Part shown: piece by piece, positions 27,693 through 36,796 of the stretch
Layout: each line of letters starts with the position of its first letter
Numbering within the stretch: position 1 is the first letter of the stretch
Assembly (NCBI GenBank): GCA_007741555.1
Contig: CP036526.1
Span: forward strand, 1,550,001-1,614,000
Direction: 5' to 3'
Length of the DNA: 64,000 nt
DNA from: Stieleria marina
Lineage (GTDB): Bacteria; Planctomycetota; Planctomycetia; Pirellulales; Pirellulaceae
Program-made: the position numbers and the translations under genes
The notes under the pieces: model-generated
Told to the model about the DNA's origin: nothing
The model's input: the letters and a program-made list of their open reading frames with translations, nothing else
Database searches by the model: none

Positions 27693-28877
27693 TCAAAACC
27701 AGCCCTTGATTGGGCGAAAGAGTTTGGTCGAAACTCGCTGCATCAGAGGCCACTTGTTGAGCTCTTCGGCTGTCACAAGTTCATTGTCTGGATCAGAATC
27801 AAGCCCCTGAAAGATAGCTCGGATCACAGCCAGAATCGACGGATCCTTTGTTGTGAGCATCGCTTCTGCCCATCGACTGTCGGCCGCATCTTCAAAGTTG
27901 TAACTCCCAAACGCGGTCCATTTGTCGTCGATCAGAATGATTTTGGAGTGTTCGCCGTGTTGATTCTCGTAGATGTTGGCACCCTGTCGCACCAGAGATT
28001 CATAGCCGGTCGCGGCAGCCAACCATGGCAGTGGCGTATTGAGGGACGAAGCATTGGAGTGAAAAATGTCTACCGTCACACCACGCGAAGTGGCCTCTTT
28101 GAGCGCTTCGACGATCACGCGGGCTGGTTTGTAGTAAAAACTGGTAAGCCGGATGGTGTGTTGAGCGTTGCGGATCTTGTCGGCCAACATCGCGGTAAGC
28201 GGATTCGTCTGGCAGCGATGGAACGCACCCCAACGACACGGGTCCTCGGTCGGGTTATACGACCAATAGTCCATCGGGATGTTCTGCGAGGGCAGGGATG
28301 GCTTGCTTGGCAAAGGAGTGCTTGCCGGAACCGATGATCCAAGCAACTCGTTGAAGTTTCGCGACAACACGTCCACGATGGGGCCACGCAGCGCGACGGA
28401 GAATTCATTCCATTCTTTGAACGAGCTTCGCGAGAGGTTGCTGCTTCCGAAGATCGCTTCCCCTCGATCAGAAAGCTGAATCTTGATGTGATGTCCGCAC
28501 CCCACATACCGATCGATCACATGCTTGGGTGAGTACATCACCACCTGGCCACCCGCTCTCCTGAGTTCGTTCAGCTTATCGCGCAGCCGTGCTCGATCGG
28601 TCCTGGTCATGAGGTAGCCGCCAAGTCGCTGGCCGAAGCGATCTATCAGGAGGATGGTCGCGACGCCGCGTTGCTGCGCTTTGAGCAATTCGGCCAAAGC
28701 CTCGCGTCCAACTTCATCCCATTCCACATACAGCGTCGACAGGTGTAAGAAAGAACGCGCCGTCGCGATCATCTCTATCCGCCGATCCCATTCAGCGTCA
28801 CGATCCCACAACGCGGTGAACTCCGTCGCCGACGAAGCTTCGATGATCGAACCCACGGACACAGCAGGTCTGATCAA
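27693..28877 (-). CDS. Phospholipase D-like protein with two HKD motifs
   Basis: About 394 residues. Two phospholipase D active-site motifs are present: HIKIQLSDRGEAIFGSSN near residue 150 and HSKIILIDDKWTAFGSYN near 320, the layout of cardiolipin synthase-like and other two-domain PLD enzymes. No membrane helices are seen, so a cytoplasmic phosphodiesterase, phosphatidyltransferase or nuclease role is open. The frame starts at TTG 28877, with GTG at 28862 and 28856 as alternatives; an in-frame stop lies just upstream, so the N-terminus may be short. Flanking direct repeats are noted separately. Function beyond the superfamily cannot be stated. Confidence 0.82.
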   Translation of the reverse strand: MIRPAVSVGSIIEASSATEFTALWDRDAEWDRRIEMIATARSFLHLSTLYVEWDEVGREALAELLKAQQRGVATILLIDRFGQRLGGYLMTRTDRARLRDKLNELRRAGGQVVMYSPKHVIDRYVGCGHHIKIQLSDRGEAIFGSSNLSRSSFKEWNEFSVALRGPIVDVLSRNFNELLGSSVPASTPLPSKPSLPSQNIPMDYWSYNPTEDPCRWGAFHRCQTNPLTAMLADKIRNAQHTIRLTSFYYKPARVIVEALKEATSRGVTVDIFHSNASSLNTPLPWLAAATGYESLVRQGANIYENQHGEHSKIILIDDKWTAFGSYNFEDAADSRWAEAMLTTKDPSILAVIRAIFQGLDSDPDNELVTAEELNKWPLMQRVSTKLFRPIKGWF

Positions 28878-29386
28878 AGAGGGGCTCCGTTTGTGACTTA
28901 GCTAGCGTTCTGGAGCATGCGGGTTCTGAGTAGAACCAAGTGGCCGATGCCCAAGAGATCACTTACCCTAGCACTTTACTGGCTACCTGTCCCTGGAGTC
29001 TTCGCTTCGCTCCGTGTTTACCCTCATGGTCGTCCGGGATATAGCAAAAATGGCAGCGAAGTAACTGAGCAAGAGTAATCCCGCTAGCCAAACTTCCCCG
29101 TAGTGGATCTTGTTAAAGATCCGACACGCAAAGGATCTTCCACCCCGAAACTAGAAGCGAGACCTCAACCAAACCCACCCCCAATGCGGCGAATGCCGGT
29201 GGAGAAGATCGCTGAGTCGATCAGTGCGGTGACGAATCACATCACGTTTCTGCTTCGCCAGTGCGTTGATCGTTCCTTCATTGGGAACTTAGCAAATCGA
29301 GGCGGTACCGAGTGGCATTCCCATCGACTCGAGCAAAGACATTGCTTGAAAGAGAGGAGCAATGCGGCTAAGGACAGCTATTTTTT
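28878..29386. other. Intergenic gap holding repeat copy 2
   Basis: About 509 bases between two minus-strand genes. The only recognised content is the second copy of the dispersed repeat at 29103-29139 and its fading downstream similarity. Short plus-strand frames here arise from the repeat and are not credible genes. A T-run at 29382-29391 abuts the 3' end of the next gene without a clear hairpin. Confidence 0.5.
29103..29139 (+). repeat. Dispersed repeat, copy 2
   Basis: Second copy of the 37-base element, starting GTGGATCTTGTTAAAGATCC; 34 of 37 positions match the copy at 27561-27597, same orientation, about 1.54 kb apart. It includes the inverted repeat GGATCTT/AAGATCC around a GTTA loop. 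Confidence 0.8.
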
Positions 29387-30781
29387 TTACTTGTCGCAAG
29401 GCTCCATTTTCGACTTCATCGCTTCGTCGATGAGTTCTTGATAGCGAGGGCTGCTTCGCCTCGCATCGAATCGCTGCAGTTTTGAGTCCCAAGCGATGGG
29501 AGTCGATTTTGCCACTTCGATTAGACGACGCCAGAGATCCTCGGGAATTTCCGGTCCTGCGTAGTGCGGTTGCTCAGGGTTGATGGGTAGGCCAACCATC
29601 GCCAAGGCTTGCCGACGGATATAGTTGATTTGAACCGAGCCAGAAAATGGCTCTTCAGTCTTGTCCGTGATGGCCTTGATGATTGGGCTATTGAGTAGTC
29701 TTTCAGCGGCGTTCAACGGATCAACTGTCGGTTCAAATGGCTGATTGCGAAGTCGACCGTGTTCCTTGATCCAATTGGAGAAACGATCAATCGGCGGCAT
29801 CACTCCCGCAAATCCACCTCTTTGCCGACCGGCAACGAATGGGATGCCACTTGAGAACATGACGGATCCATTCGGCCACTGCTTTTTGAGAGCTTCGCCA
29901 TCGTCACCGCCCGCAAAATCAAAGAAGCAAATGTAACTCGGCGGAGGCGGGCTTCCATCCTTGGACTCAAAGACCAAGTGCGTGATCATTCCGACCACGC
30001 GTTCGTCGTCGAAGTCCCCAGTTCGCCATTGACGATCGCCGATTCGGACATTGATGAACGCGTCGATTGCATCCAGTGCCGAGTCCTTCCCTGCTTTCTG
30101 CAACGACATCGCGGTACGAAGCAACTGTGTTCCATCGAGGTCATCATCGGGCCAACTGCGTAACCGATTCAGTTCGTCAGTGGCCGGAGCCAACTTCGGT
30201 GCCGGGGGCAGTTTCAACATCTTGACGCTGGACGAAATCCCAGGCCGATCATTCCGGCGGAAAACCCAGCGTTCCCGGCCTCTTCTGCCAGCGCTCGCTG
30301 ACGCGATGGCAACTTGGACCGTACCATGATTATCGAGAGCCAAGCTCGTCTTTGAAAGATCGGCCGATCCAACGAAGTTTCCTTCCTTGTCGCTAAAACC
30401 GTCGACCATCATGGTCTCGCTGTAGATCGCCTTCTTTGACCAATCGAGACGCTTGTCGCTTTGTCTAGCTAGGTAGATCGAAAATGGCTGGTTGCAGAGT
30501 GGTCTTGCCGTATCGGTTTCTTCGACATGCAACAACTTGCCCGAGAGGATCAATTCGTTTCCGAGCGCATCGGTCTTGATCGGAGACCAGCGAACCTCTA
30601 GCTCCTGTCGCTCGAGGTTCCCGTGAAAGGGAATCGGCGTTGCCGTTGGATCGTCAATCGATTGACCGCGTGTTTCCAGTCCCGTTTTGCCATCGATGGA
30701 AAACGAAGAACCGCCTGAGTGGGCCGCCGAACCGGCCAGGCACACAGTCAGGTAGAAGAAGATCCCCGTCAATTTTTGCAT
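29387..30781 (-). CDS. Secreted protein of unknown function
   Basis: About 464 residues; I do not recognise the family. A signal peptide is clear (MQKLTGIFFYLTVCLAGSAAHSG). The rest is a mixed alpha/beta protein, with a beta-rich first half (LEVRWSPI, LILSGKLLHVEE, TVQVAIASASAG) and a helical second half with SYICFFDFAGGDDGE and PEDLWRRLIEVAKS. No catalytic motif or anchor was seen. The start at 30781 is supported by GGAGGAGG ending eight bases upstream, one of the few good ribosome-binding sites in the window; ATGs at 30787 and 30799 overlap or precede that site. It is divergent from the Cna-B/thioredoxin-fold gene. Confidence 0.7.
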   Translation of the reverse strand: MQKLTGIFFYLTVCLAGSAAHSGGSSFSIDGKTGLETRGQSIDDPTATPIPFHGNLERQELEVRWSPIKTDALGNELILSGKLLHVEETDTARPLCNQPFSIYLARQSDKRLDWSKKAIYSETMMVDGFSDKEGNFVGSADLSKTSLALDNHGTVQVAIASASAGRRGRERWVFRRNDRPGISSSVKMLKLPPAPKLAPATDELNRLRSWPDDDLDGTQLLRTAMSLQKAGKDSALDAIDAFINVRIGDRQWRTGDFDDERVVGMITHLVFESKDGSPPPPSYICFFDFAGGDDGEALKKQWPNGSVMFSSGIPFVAGRQRGGFAGVMPPIDRFSNWIKEHGRLRNQPFEPTVDPLNAAERLLNSPIIKAITDKTEEPFSGSVQINYIRRQALAMVGLPINPEQPHYAGPEIPEDLWRRLIEVAKSTPIAWDSKLQRFDARRSSPRYQELIDEAMKSKMEPCDK

Positions 30782-31144
30782 GTCCATTGCCTCCTCCATC
30801 GCCGTCGAGTGAACAATTCAGCAAACATTGAAGTTGATCATTGTATCGAAATTGATCCGCCAGGTATAAAACGATCAGCGAGTCGCGAGAACTCTGCGGT
30901 GTCCGATGCAGGTTCAGTAGATCGTCTTTGTTTCTGTCAGCCGTGGACCAATGGCGTTCAGGGCGTTCGATGGGTTGCTTTGGAAGAGTCGAATTCGATA
31001 CCACATCGAAAAAGGGGTATGCTTCGTCTATCAGGATTGAACGATCGGGCCGAGCGTTCTCATTCGGAGCGGGAGCGATTTGTGCAGCCGCGACGTAGGG
31101 CCGAATCAATCCATTTCAAGCCCGCGCCAGGAGTGACCCTTTCA
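30782..31144. other. Divergent intergenic region
   Basis: About 363 bases between two divergently transcribed secreted-protein genes, so it should hold promoters for both. No strong consensus promoter or operator was identified. An AGGAG lies 11 bases before the plus-strand start at 31145. A plus-strand frame is open across the region but has no coding character. Confidence 0.4.
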
Positions 31145-33949
31145 ATGCGTTTTCCTAGTTTGACTCGTTGCTTGACGTTAGCAGTGTTTGCGTTGAGCAT
31201 CGACTCGCGACACGCTTGCGGGCAGGAAGCCGAATCGCTTGGCGAAGCAAAGCCGGCCTCATGGGTGAAAACGCTCGCCGGTCGCAATGGCGAAATCGAA
31301 CTGCACCGAATCTCGCTCTCTGGCATGGCGAAAAATCTGAATGATGAGCCGGTGGCCGGCGCGACCATCATCGTGGGGATTGCGGATTGGAATCGCATCA
31401 GCGGAACTGATCAGGCTGGCGAGAAGCAGGAGTTTCAGTTTGAAATCGCTCGTGTCAAAACCGACGACGCCGGCAGTTTTCTTGTCGAGGATTTAATCGT
31501 TCCCGCGTTCAAACGCGTCGGCAATAACCCCGATAGCATCCCGCTGCGCACACCGTTGCAACTGATTGGCATCGCTGGAAATCACGGACTCACTTGGTGC
31601 CGCGAGTTTCAGTTTCGACCAGGCAAGCGTCCGGGCAAGACGTTTGAAGATGAAGAGGGCAAGGTGTTTTTCAGCGGCGAAGCGATCGCGGTCAAGTTGG
31701 TCTTCGGGCCTGCAATTGCATTGCACGGACAAATCACCGACCAAAACGGCAACCCGATCGCAGGCGTGACGGTTCGCGCCGGATTGGTCAACCGTAGCAA
31801 TGATGGGCCCGACGATCTGCCGCGCTCGACCAGTTTTAGCTTCGGCAAGGACGGCCCATTGGCCAATCTGGGCTACCCCACGATGCCGCTGATTCCCGAA
31901 GACTTGCGGATGACGCAGACCGACGCGAAGGGCGAGTACCGTTTTGGTTCCATTCCCGATGGCATCGGGATGTCGATGAGTTTTTCACATCCCAGTTTTC
32001 TGTCGCATGTTTCCAAGCAAGTTGCGACCACGCCAGGGCCTGGCCGCAGAGTTCTGATCGGTCCGGATGGTCAATTGGATGTGTCAGTCAACTTGGGCAA
32101 CACGCTTGCAGTTGGAGCAACCGATCCGGTCACAGGTAAATTGGTGCCGGGAACGAAGTTTGAACTGATGGGGGCTCGTACGATACAGCACAACTCCGTC
32201 GGCACGGCAGATGATTCGGGGTTGGCCAATATCCGCATCTTCCAGGGTAATTACCAGCTGCGCATCGTTCCGCCCGCGGGCGACCAATACTGGGTCACAA
32301 CAAACGTGCTGCTGGTCGATGACGAACAGAAGGCGGGCGATAAGCTGACTTGGGATCTGTTGCCGGCGAAAAAAGTGCAGCTCAAGGCAATGCGTGGCGA
32401 CGTACCCGCGGCGGGAGTTGCGTTTGAGTACACGAGCGACCAAGTCACTTGGGATCCGGTACCGACGCAGGGGAGCTACACGGAATACGCCAAGACGGAA
32501 GCGGACGGGATCATTGCCGCTGTCCTGCCGCTCGATGCGGTCGCGATTCGAATTGCCGACGATGACGGTTCGATTCAGCAAATTAGCGATTCAACGGAAC
32601 TGGTATTTGCGTCGTCAACACAGCGCGATGAGACGGTGGCCAAGGGGCCCACGCCAGATCCACGTTATACCGAACGGACGCTGCGGGGAATTTATCGATA
32701 CCGAGCAAACAATAGCTTGGAAAAGGACATTACGCAGGCCGAGTTTCGAGATGCGATCAACAAACTTGTTCATCTCGACGCGAACGAAGCTGAACGAGCA
32801 CTTCGTGAGTTTTTCGGTGAAATCCCAACGAGCGAGATCACTCTGACGCAGGACGTAGGTCGTCGTCGCGTGGATCGGACTTTCTTGTATGAAACGGGGA
32901 AGGTTATCGATCGGCATCTAGACGATGGCGTGAACGAAATTCGTTGTGGTGCATTTAATCGTCAGTGCAATGTCTACATGTCCGGGAAATCGCGAATCCA
33001 TTTGCCAAGTGTATTTAGTATTCTCTCGCGACCGATTCCGCCCGGTACCGAGGAGATGACGCGCGAGAATGATCGCTTGGTCTATTCAAAAGAGATTCAG
33101 GGCGGCAGCTTTCGCATCGAACAAGACGCGACCAGCGGGTTGGTTCATCTGCGTGAATACTTGCACGCCAATGGCGGCGAGAGTCGCTGGCAGTTGGCAC
33201 CGTTTCAAGTGGGAGCTTTGTCGATTCCAAGGGTCATTGTGAGCGGTGACTATCGCGATGGGAAATTGAGTCGAGCAAAAGTTTTCTTTATCGATGACGT
33301 GCAATTGCTAGATAGCATTCCGCCGGAGACTTTCGGCATGAGTGTGCCCGCTGGCACGAGCGTTTTTGACGAACGAGCGATTGAACGCGACCAAGTTTCG
33401 CGACGTGGGCGACACACCAGCATCACAACCGATTGTTTGGATTTGATCGCACGCATTGGCGAAGTGAAGACGCCTCGCGACGCCGCCGAGCCAGTGATGC
33501 GTTACGGTGATCCGGCACCCCAGCTGCAAATACAGTCTTGGATTCGCGGCGGACGCACGATCGATGCGCCGGACCTGAAGGGCAAGCGGCTGCTATTGGT
33601 CTTCATGCCAGCCGACGAAAACGATTTTCGCAGCGCTCTGCCAGCGCTGCGCCGAATGAATGAGGCATTTGCGGGGAAGGACGACACACACGTCATCGCG
33701 ATCTTCAGTCCCCCGCTTCGTGCGTCCAGCGTGGCGAAGCTAGCCGTGTTGCGTGATTTGGACTGCGTCGTCGCATTGGATCAACCATCAGGCGATCGTC
33801 TTCACGGGGGAGCCACTCGATCGTCGTACCCCGGCTATTCCAAACAGATCACAGTCGTGGTCGATGCGAATGGCAAGGTCCAAAACGTTGCCAACTACAA
33901 CGACAATATCGACGGCGTCACTCACAGAATCCAGCAGTCGGCCAAGTAG
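31145..33949 (+). CDS. Secreted carboxypeptidase-regulatory-like/thioredoxin-fold protein
   Basis: About 934 residues. A signal peptide (CLTLAVFALSIDSRHACG) is followed by beta-sandwich segments of the carboxypeptidase regulatory-like/Cna-B type (LNDEPVAGATIIVGI, TDDAGSFLVEDL, QNGNPIAGVTVRAG, DAKGEYRFGSIPDG). The middle is unassigned. The C-terminal 150 residues look like a thioredoxin/AhpC fold (YGDPAPQLQIQSW, LKGKRLLLVFMPADEND, VVDANGKVQNV), but the usual redox Cys positions hold no Cys, so it is unlikely to be a thiol oxidoreductase. The start at 31145 gives the signal peptide, although the frame is open 142 codons further upstream. The role is unknown; the family is typical of planctomycete secreted proteins. 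Confidence 0.8.
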   Translation: MRFPSLTRCLTLAVFALSIDSRHACGQEAESLGEAKPASWVKTLAGRNGEIELHRISLSGMAKNLNDEPVAGATIIVGIADWNRISGTDQAGEKQEFQFEIARVKTDDAGSFLVEDLIVPAFKRVGNNPDSIPLRTPLQLIGIAGNHGLTWCREFQFRPGKRPGKTFEDEEGKVFFSGEAIAVKLVFGPAIALHGQITDQNGNPIAGVTVRAGLVNRSNDGPDDLPRSTSFSFGKDGPLANLGYPTMPLIPEDLRMTQTDAKGEYRFGSIPDGIGMSMSFSHPSFLSHVSKQVATTPGPGRRVLIGPDGQLDVSVNLGNTLAVGATDPVTGKLVPGTKFELMGARTIQHNSVGTADDSGLANIRIFQGNYQLRIVPPAGDQYWVTTNVLLVDDEQKAGDKLTWDLLPAKKVQLKAMRGDVPAAGVAFEYTSDQVTWDPVPTQGSYTEYAKTEADGIIAAVLPLDAVAIRIADDDGSIQQISDSTELVFASSTQRDETVAKGPTPDPRYTERTLRGIYRYRANNSLEKDITQAEFRDAINKLVHLDANEAERALREFFGEIPTSEITLTQDVGRRRVDRTFLYETGKVIDRHLDDGVNEIRCGAFNRQCNVYMSGKSRIHLPSVFSILSRPIPPGTEEMTRENDRLVYSKEIQGGSFRIEQDATSGLVHLREYLHANGGESRWQLAPFQVGALSIPRVIVSGDYRDGKLSRAKVFFIDDVQLLDSIPPETFGMSVPAGTSVFDERAIERDQVSRRGRHTSITTDCLDLIARIGEVKTPRDAAEPVMRYGDPAPQLQIQSWIRGGRTIDAPDLKGKRLLLVFMPADENDFRSALPALRRMNEAFAGKDDTHVIAIFSPPLRASSVAKLAVLRDLDCVVALDQPSGDRLHGGATRSSYPGYSKQITVVVDANGKVQNVANYNDNIDGVTHRIQQSAK

Positions 33950-34090
33950 ACGACGCTTTACGTGCGTTTTCGCCTCCTTCATCTCTGCGGAGGATTGCTT
34001 CTTCTCGCTTCGTGTCGCAAGCCAATCGGACTACAATTTGAGCCGCAACTTGACTGACCGGAATTGCCTCTTTATTTCACGCAACGCAAC

Positions 34091-36682
34091 ATGATTCGCT
34101 CGCTCAGAAAACGATTTCATAAACCAAGCCGCACGCGGAATCGCAACCAGCGTTGGAGTCTCAACGCTCTGGAGCCTCGGCTGATGTTGGCTGCCGATGC
34201 GGGGGTGCAGGTTGCGGCTACACAAGTTGCGGGTGCACAAGTTGGTGGGGAGGCATCCGCGCCAGTTGGAGAATTGCGATTACAGGACGCGTCGCCGTCG
34301 ATTGTGTTTGTCGATTCGTCGCTGGACGATGTTGATACGCTGTTGGCGGGTGTTGCGGATCCGTCGGCCGAAATCATTTTGCTCTCTCCCGATGCGGACG
34401 GCGTTGCACAGATCAGCCGCGTCTTATCGGGACGCTCCGATGTTCGGAGCATTCATTTGGTCACACATGGCAGCGACGGCGTCGTTCAACTCGGTTCAAC
34501 TCAGCTTGACGCCCAAACGCTGCGGCACCGTGGCGATCAAATAGTGGCTTGGCGAAACTCGCTTGCTGCCGATGCGGACATTCTACTGTATGGTTGCAAC
34601 GTCGCTGCGGGAGCGTCCGGGAAAGCACTTGTTGCTCAGCTTGCACAACTGACCGGGGCCGATGTTGCATCGTCGGATGATGTCACGGGCAGCCCGTTAA
34701 ATGGTGCTGACTGGGACTTGGAACATCGATTGGGTGACATCGAAACAGCATTGGCGTTTCAAGCCGCACCGCTTCAACGTTTTCAAGGACTGCTAATTAG
34801 CAATGTGCAATCGCAAACGATCGAGATCTATGCGGCGGGGCAGACCGGCGAAGAGAACTTGGACATCTTTATCGACCAAAACTATGTCACCACGTTCTAT
34901 GGCGTGGGCGGCAATGTAGGCCAGCGACAATTCGAGCGGTTCGTTTACGAAACGGATTCGCCGGTTTCGGCCGATCAGGTCTCCGTCGCATTCGGCAACG
35001 ATCTGTATGTCCCTGCAGTTGGCATTGATCGCAATTTGGTCGTCGACCGAATGGTGCTCGGCGGGGTCGCATTTGAAACCGAGGACCCAGCCACCTTTAG
35101 CACCGGGATTTGGCGAGACGGATTGACCGGTCCCGGCAACTACGAAACCGAAACACTGAACATCAACAGTATTTTTACCTACTCGAGTGATAGCGACTCG
35201 CAGCCAGCCGGGCAGATTTCGGTTGAAGCTCGAGGGGACAACGGTGATGAAGTACTCCAGATTCACGTCGACGGTAGCTTGCGGGGCGAATTCGAGGTCG
35301 ATACTAGTCTCAATACCTACTTTGTCGCGGTGGAGAACGGCGTTACAGCTGACCGTGTGCAAATCGTATTTGCTAACGATTTCTATGATCCGGACAATGG
35401 CATCGATCGCAACTTAATCGTTCAGTCATACGATGTGAATGGAACCCAATTTGATCCGGCCAGCGAGAACGTCTTCTCCAACGGAACTTTCTTAGCAGTC
35501 GACGGCATAACGGATGGATATGGCCGTGGAAACACTCTGCACACCAATGGCTATTTTCAAGCGGGCGATCAGGGGCCGTTGAGCCAGGGAACTTTGATTC
35601 GATTTTTTGCGAAAGGCAGTACCAGCGAACAAACGGTGCGGGTGACGACGCGCAGTGGCGAACTGGTCAAAGGAGTCGTGGTGGATCAGGGAGTCAGCAC
35701 GCGGTTCCTGCCGATTTTTCGTGAGTTCGTGATCTATACCCAGAAGGATTTGGCTCTGGAGGATCTTCGTCTTGAGTTCATTGACGATGGCCAAGTGGAC
35801 GAATTTGGCAGAGATCGCGAAGTTCAATTCTCAGGAATTGTGGTGGAGGATCTCGACAGCGATCGTGTGCAACGATCATCTGTGCTGGACAACCAAACTT
35901 TCGCGACGGGCGTTTTCAGCGAAGAGGACGGTGTGCAATCCGGTTTTGGTCTCGGCGATACGCTGGTCGATAGTGGGTACTTTGAATTTCAAGAAAGCTC
36001 TCGCATCGTGTTCAGTGTTTACGGCGGTGGGGGAGCCATGTACGACGTCTTCATTCGCGGTGAAAAGCGTGCGACGTTTACAGCCGATGAAGAGCGAGTC
36101 CTTGATATCGATGACGCTGTCACGGACCGAGACGTACGGATTGAATTCATCAACGACGGCGTGGATGAATCGGGTGTCGATCGCAACTTGAGGTTGAGTT
36201 CCATTACGATCGATGGTCGCCTACATAGTGTGACGCCCAAAACCGTGGTTGCATCGGAGCCACAAGATCCACTTCCCTCCTCGCTTGTTCTCTACGAAAA
36301 CGGCTTTGCTCAGTTCGGAATAGAAGATCCGGGATCCATTCGGATCCTGAATGAAAACGGAGGTGGTCTGGGAGCTGGGCTGTTGCCTCCTGCGAGAGGG
36401 ACCACGTTTGCATCTGAAGGCAGCTACACGTTTGGCATCCGACGCGATGGCGAACGGGATGGCGTCGTTCAGCTTCAGTGGACCGTAAGAGAGTCACAGC
36501 CCGGAGTCATTCCGGTCGCAGTCAGCTCGGGAACGGTTTCGATGCGTGATGACCAGAGATTCACGGAGTTCACAGTCCCGTTTGAAAACACGACATCGAC
36601 CGGCACTCTTGAAGTCGATCTGGTCAGTTTGACACCCGGCGTGAACTTGATCGCCGGCTTGGCAATCATTCAAGTCCAATAG
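34091..36682 (+). CDS. LEPR-XLL surface protein with DUF4347 and CBM60-like repeats (paralog A)
   Basis: About 863 residues. A basic N-terminus leads to the planctomycete LEPR-XLL motif (LEPRLMLAAD, about 28-37). A DUF4347 domain follows (about 70-230), with IHLVTHGSDG (His126) and ILLYGCNVA (Cys169), positioned like the His/Cys pair of CHAT/caspase-like folds; protease activity is not shown. Four tandem modules then resemble calcium-dependent xylan-binding CBM60 units, with repeated VFANDFYDP...IDRNL-type signatures, at about 240-360, 365-490, 495-630 and 635-725. A C-terminal Calx-beta-like strand domain ends the protein. The ATG at 34091 is preferred to a TTG at 34064. It is followed 114 bases later by a close paralog. 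Probably exported and surface-associated. Confidence 0.85.
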   Translation: MIRSLRKRFHKPSRTRNRNQRWSLNALEPRLMLAADAGVQVAATQVAGAQVGGEASAPVGELRLQDASPSIVFVDSSLDDVDTLLAGVADPSAEIILLSPDADGVAQISRVLSGRSDVRSIHLVTHGSDGVVQLGSTQLDAQTLRHRGDQIVAWRNSLAADADILLYGCNVAAGASGKALVAQLAQLTGADVASSDDVTGSPLNGADWDLEHRLGDIETALAFQAAPLQRFQGLLISNVQSQTIEIYAAGQTGEENLDIFIDQNYVTTFYGVGGNVGQRQFERFVYETDSPVSADQVSVAFGNDLYVPAVGIDRNLVVDRMVLGGVAFETEDPATFSTGIWRDGLTGPGNYETETLNINSIFTYSSDSDSQPAGQISVEARGDNGDEVLQIHVDGSLRGEFEVDTSLNTYFVAVENGVTADRVQIVFANDFYDPDNGIDRNLIVQSYDVNGTQFDPASENVFSNGTFLAVDGITDGYGRGNTLHTNGYFQAGDQGPLSQGTLIRFFAKGSTSEQTVRVTTRSGELVKGVVVDQGVSTRFLPIFREFVIYTQKDLALEDLRLEFIDDGQVDEFGRDREVQFSGIVVEDLDSDRVQRSSVLDNQTFATGVFSEEDGVQSGFGLGDTLVDSGYFEFQESSRIVFSVYGGGGAMYDVFIRGEKRATFTADEERVLDIDDAVTDRDVRIEFINDGVDESGVDRNLRLSSITIDGRLHSVTPKTVVASEPQDPLPSSLVLYENGFAQFGIEDPGSIRILNENGGGLGAGLLPPARGTTFASEGSYTFGIRRDGERDGVVQLQWTVRESQPGVIPVAVSSGTVSMRDDQRFTEFTVPFENTTSTGTLEVDLVSLTPGVNLIAGLAIIQVQ

Positions 36683-36796
36683 TTTCGCAACTACAATGTT
36701 TCGTCGCTCTCCAGGCGGTGTGGCCCAACGAGACGACAGCACTTTGCTGCGCGTCATGACGTACTAACTTTGCTTATTCCTCCGCTGATTAAAACG

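Noticed and set aside
27561-28337. Plus-strand frame starting in the repeat (LVKDPTRKGS)
   Set aside because: The same peptide is produced by the repeat copy at 29103, and the rest lies antisense to the phospholipase D gene, so both are repeat-derived false frames.
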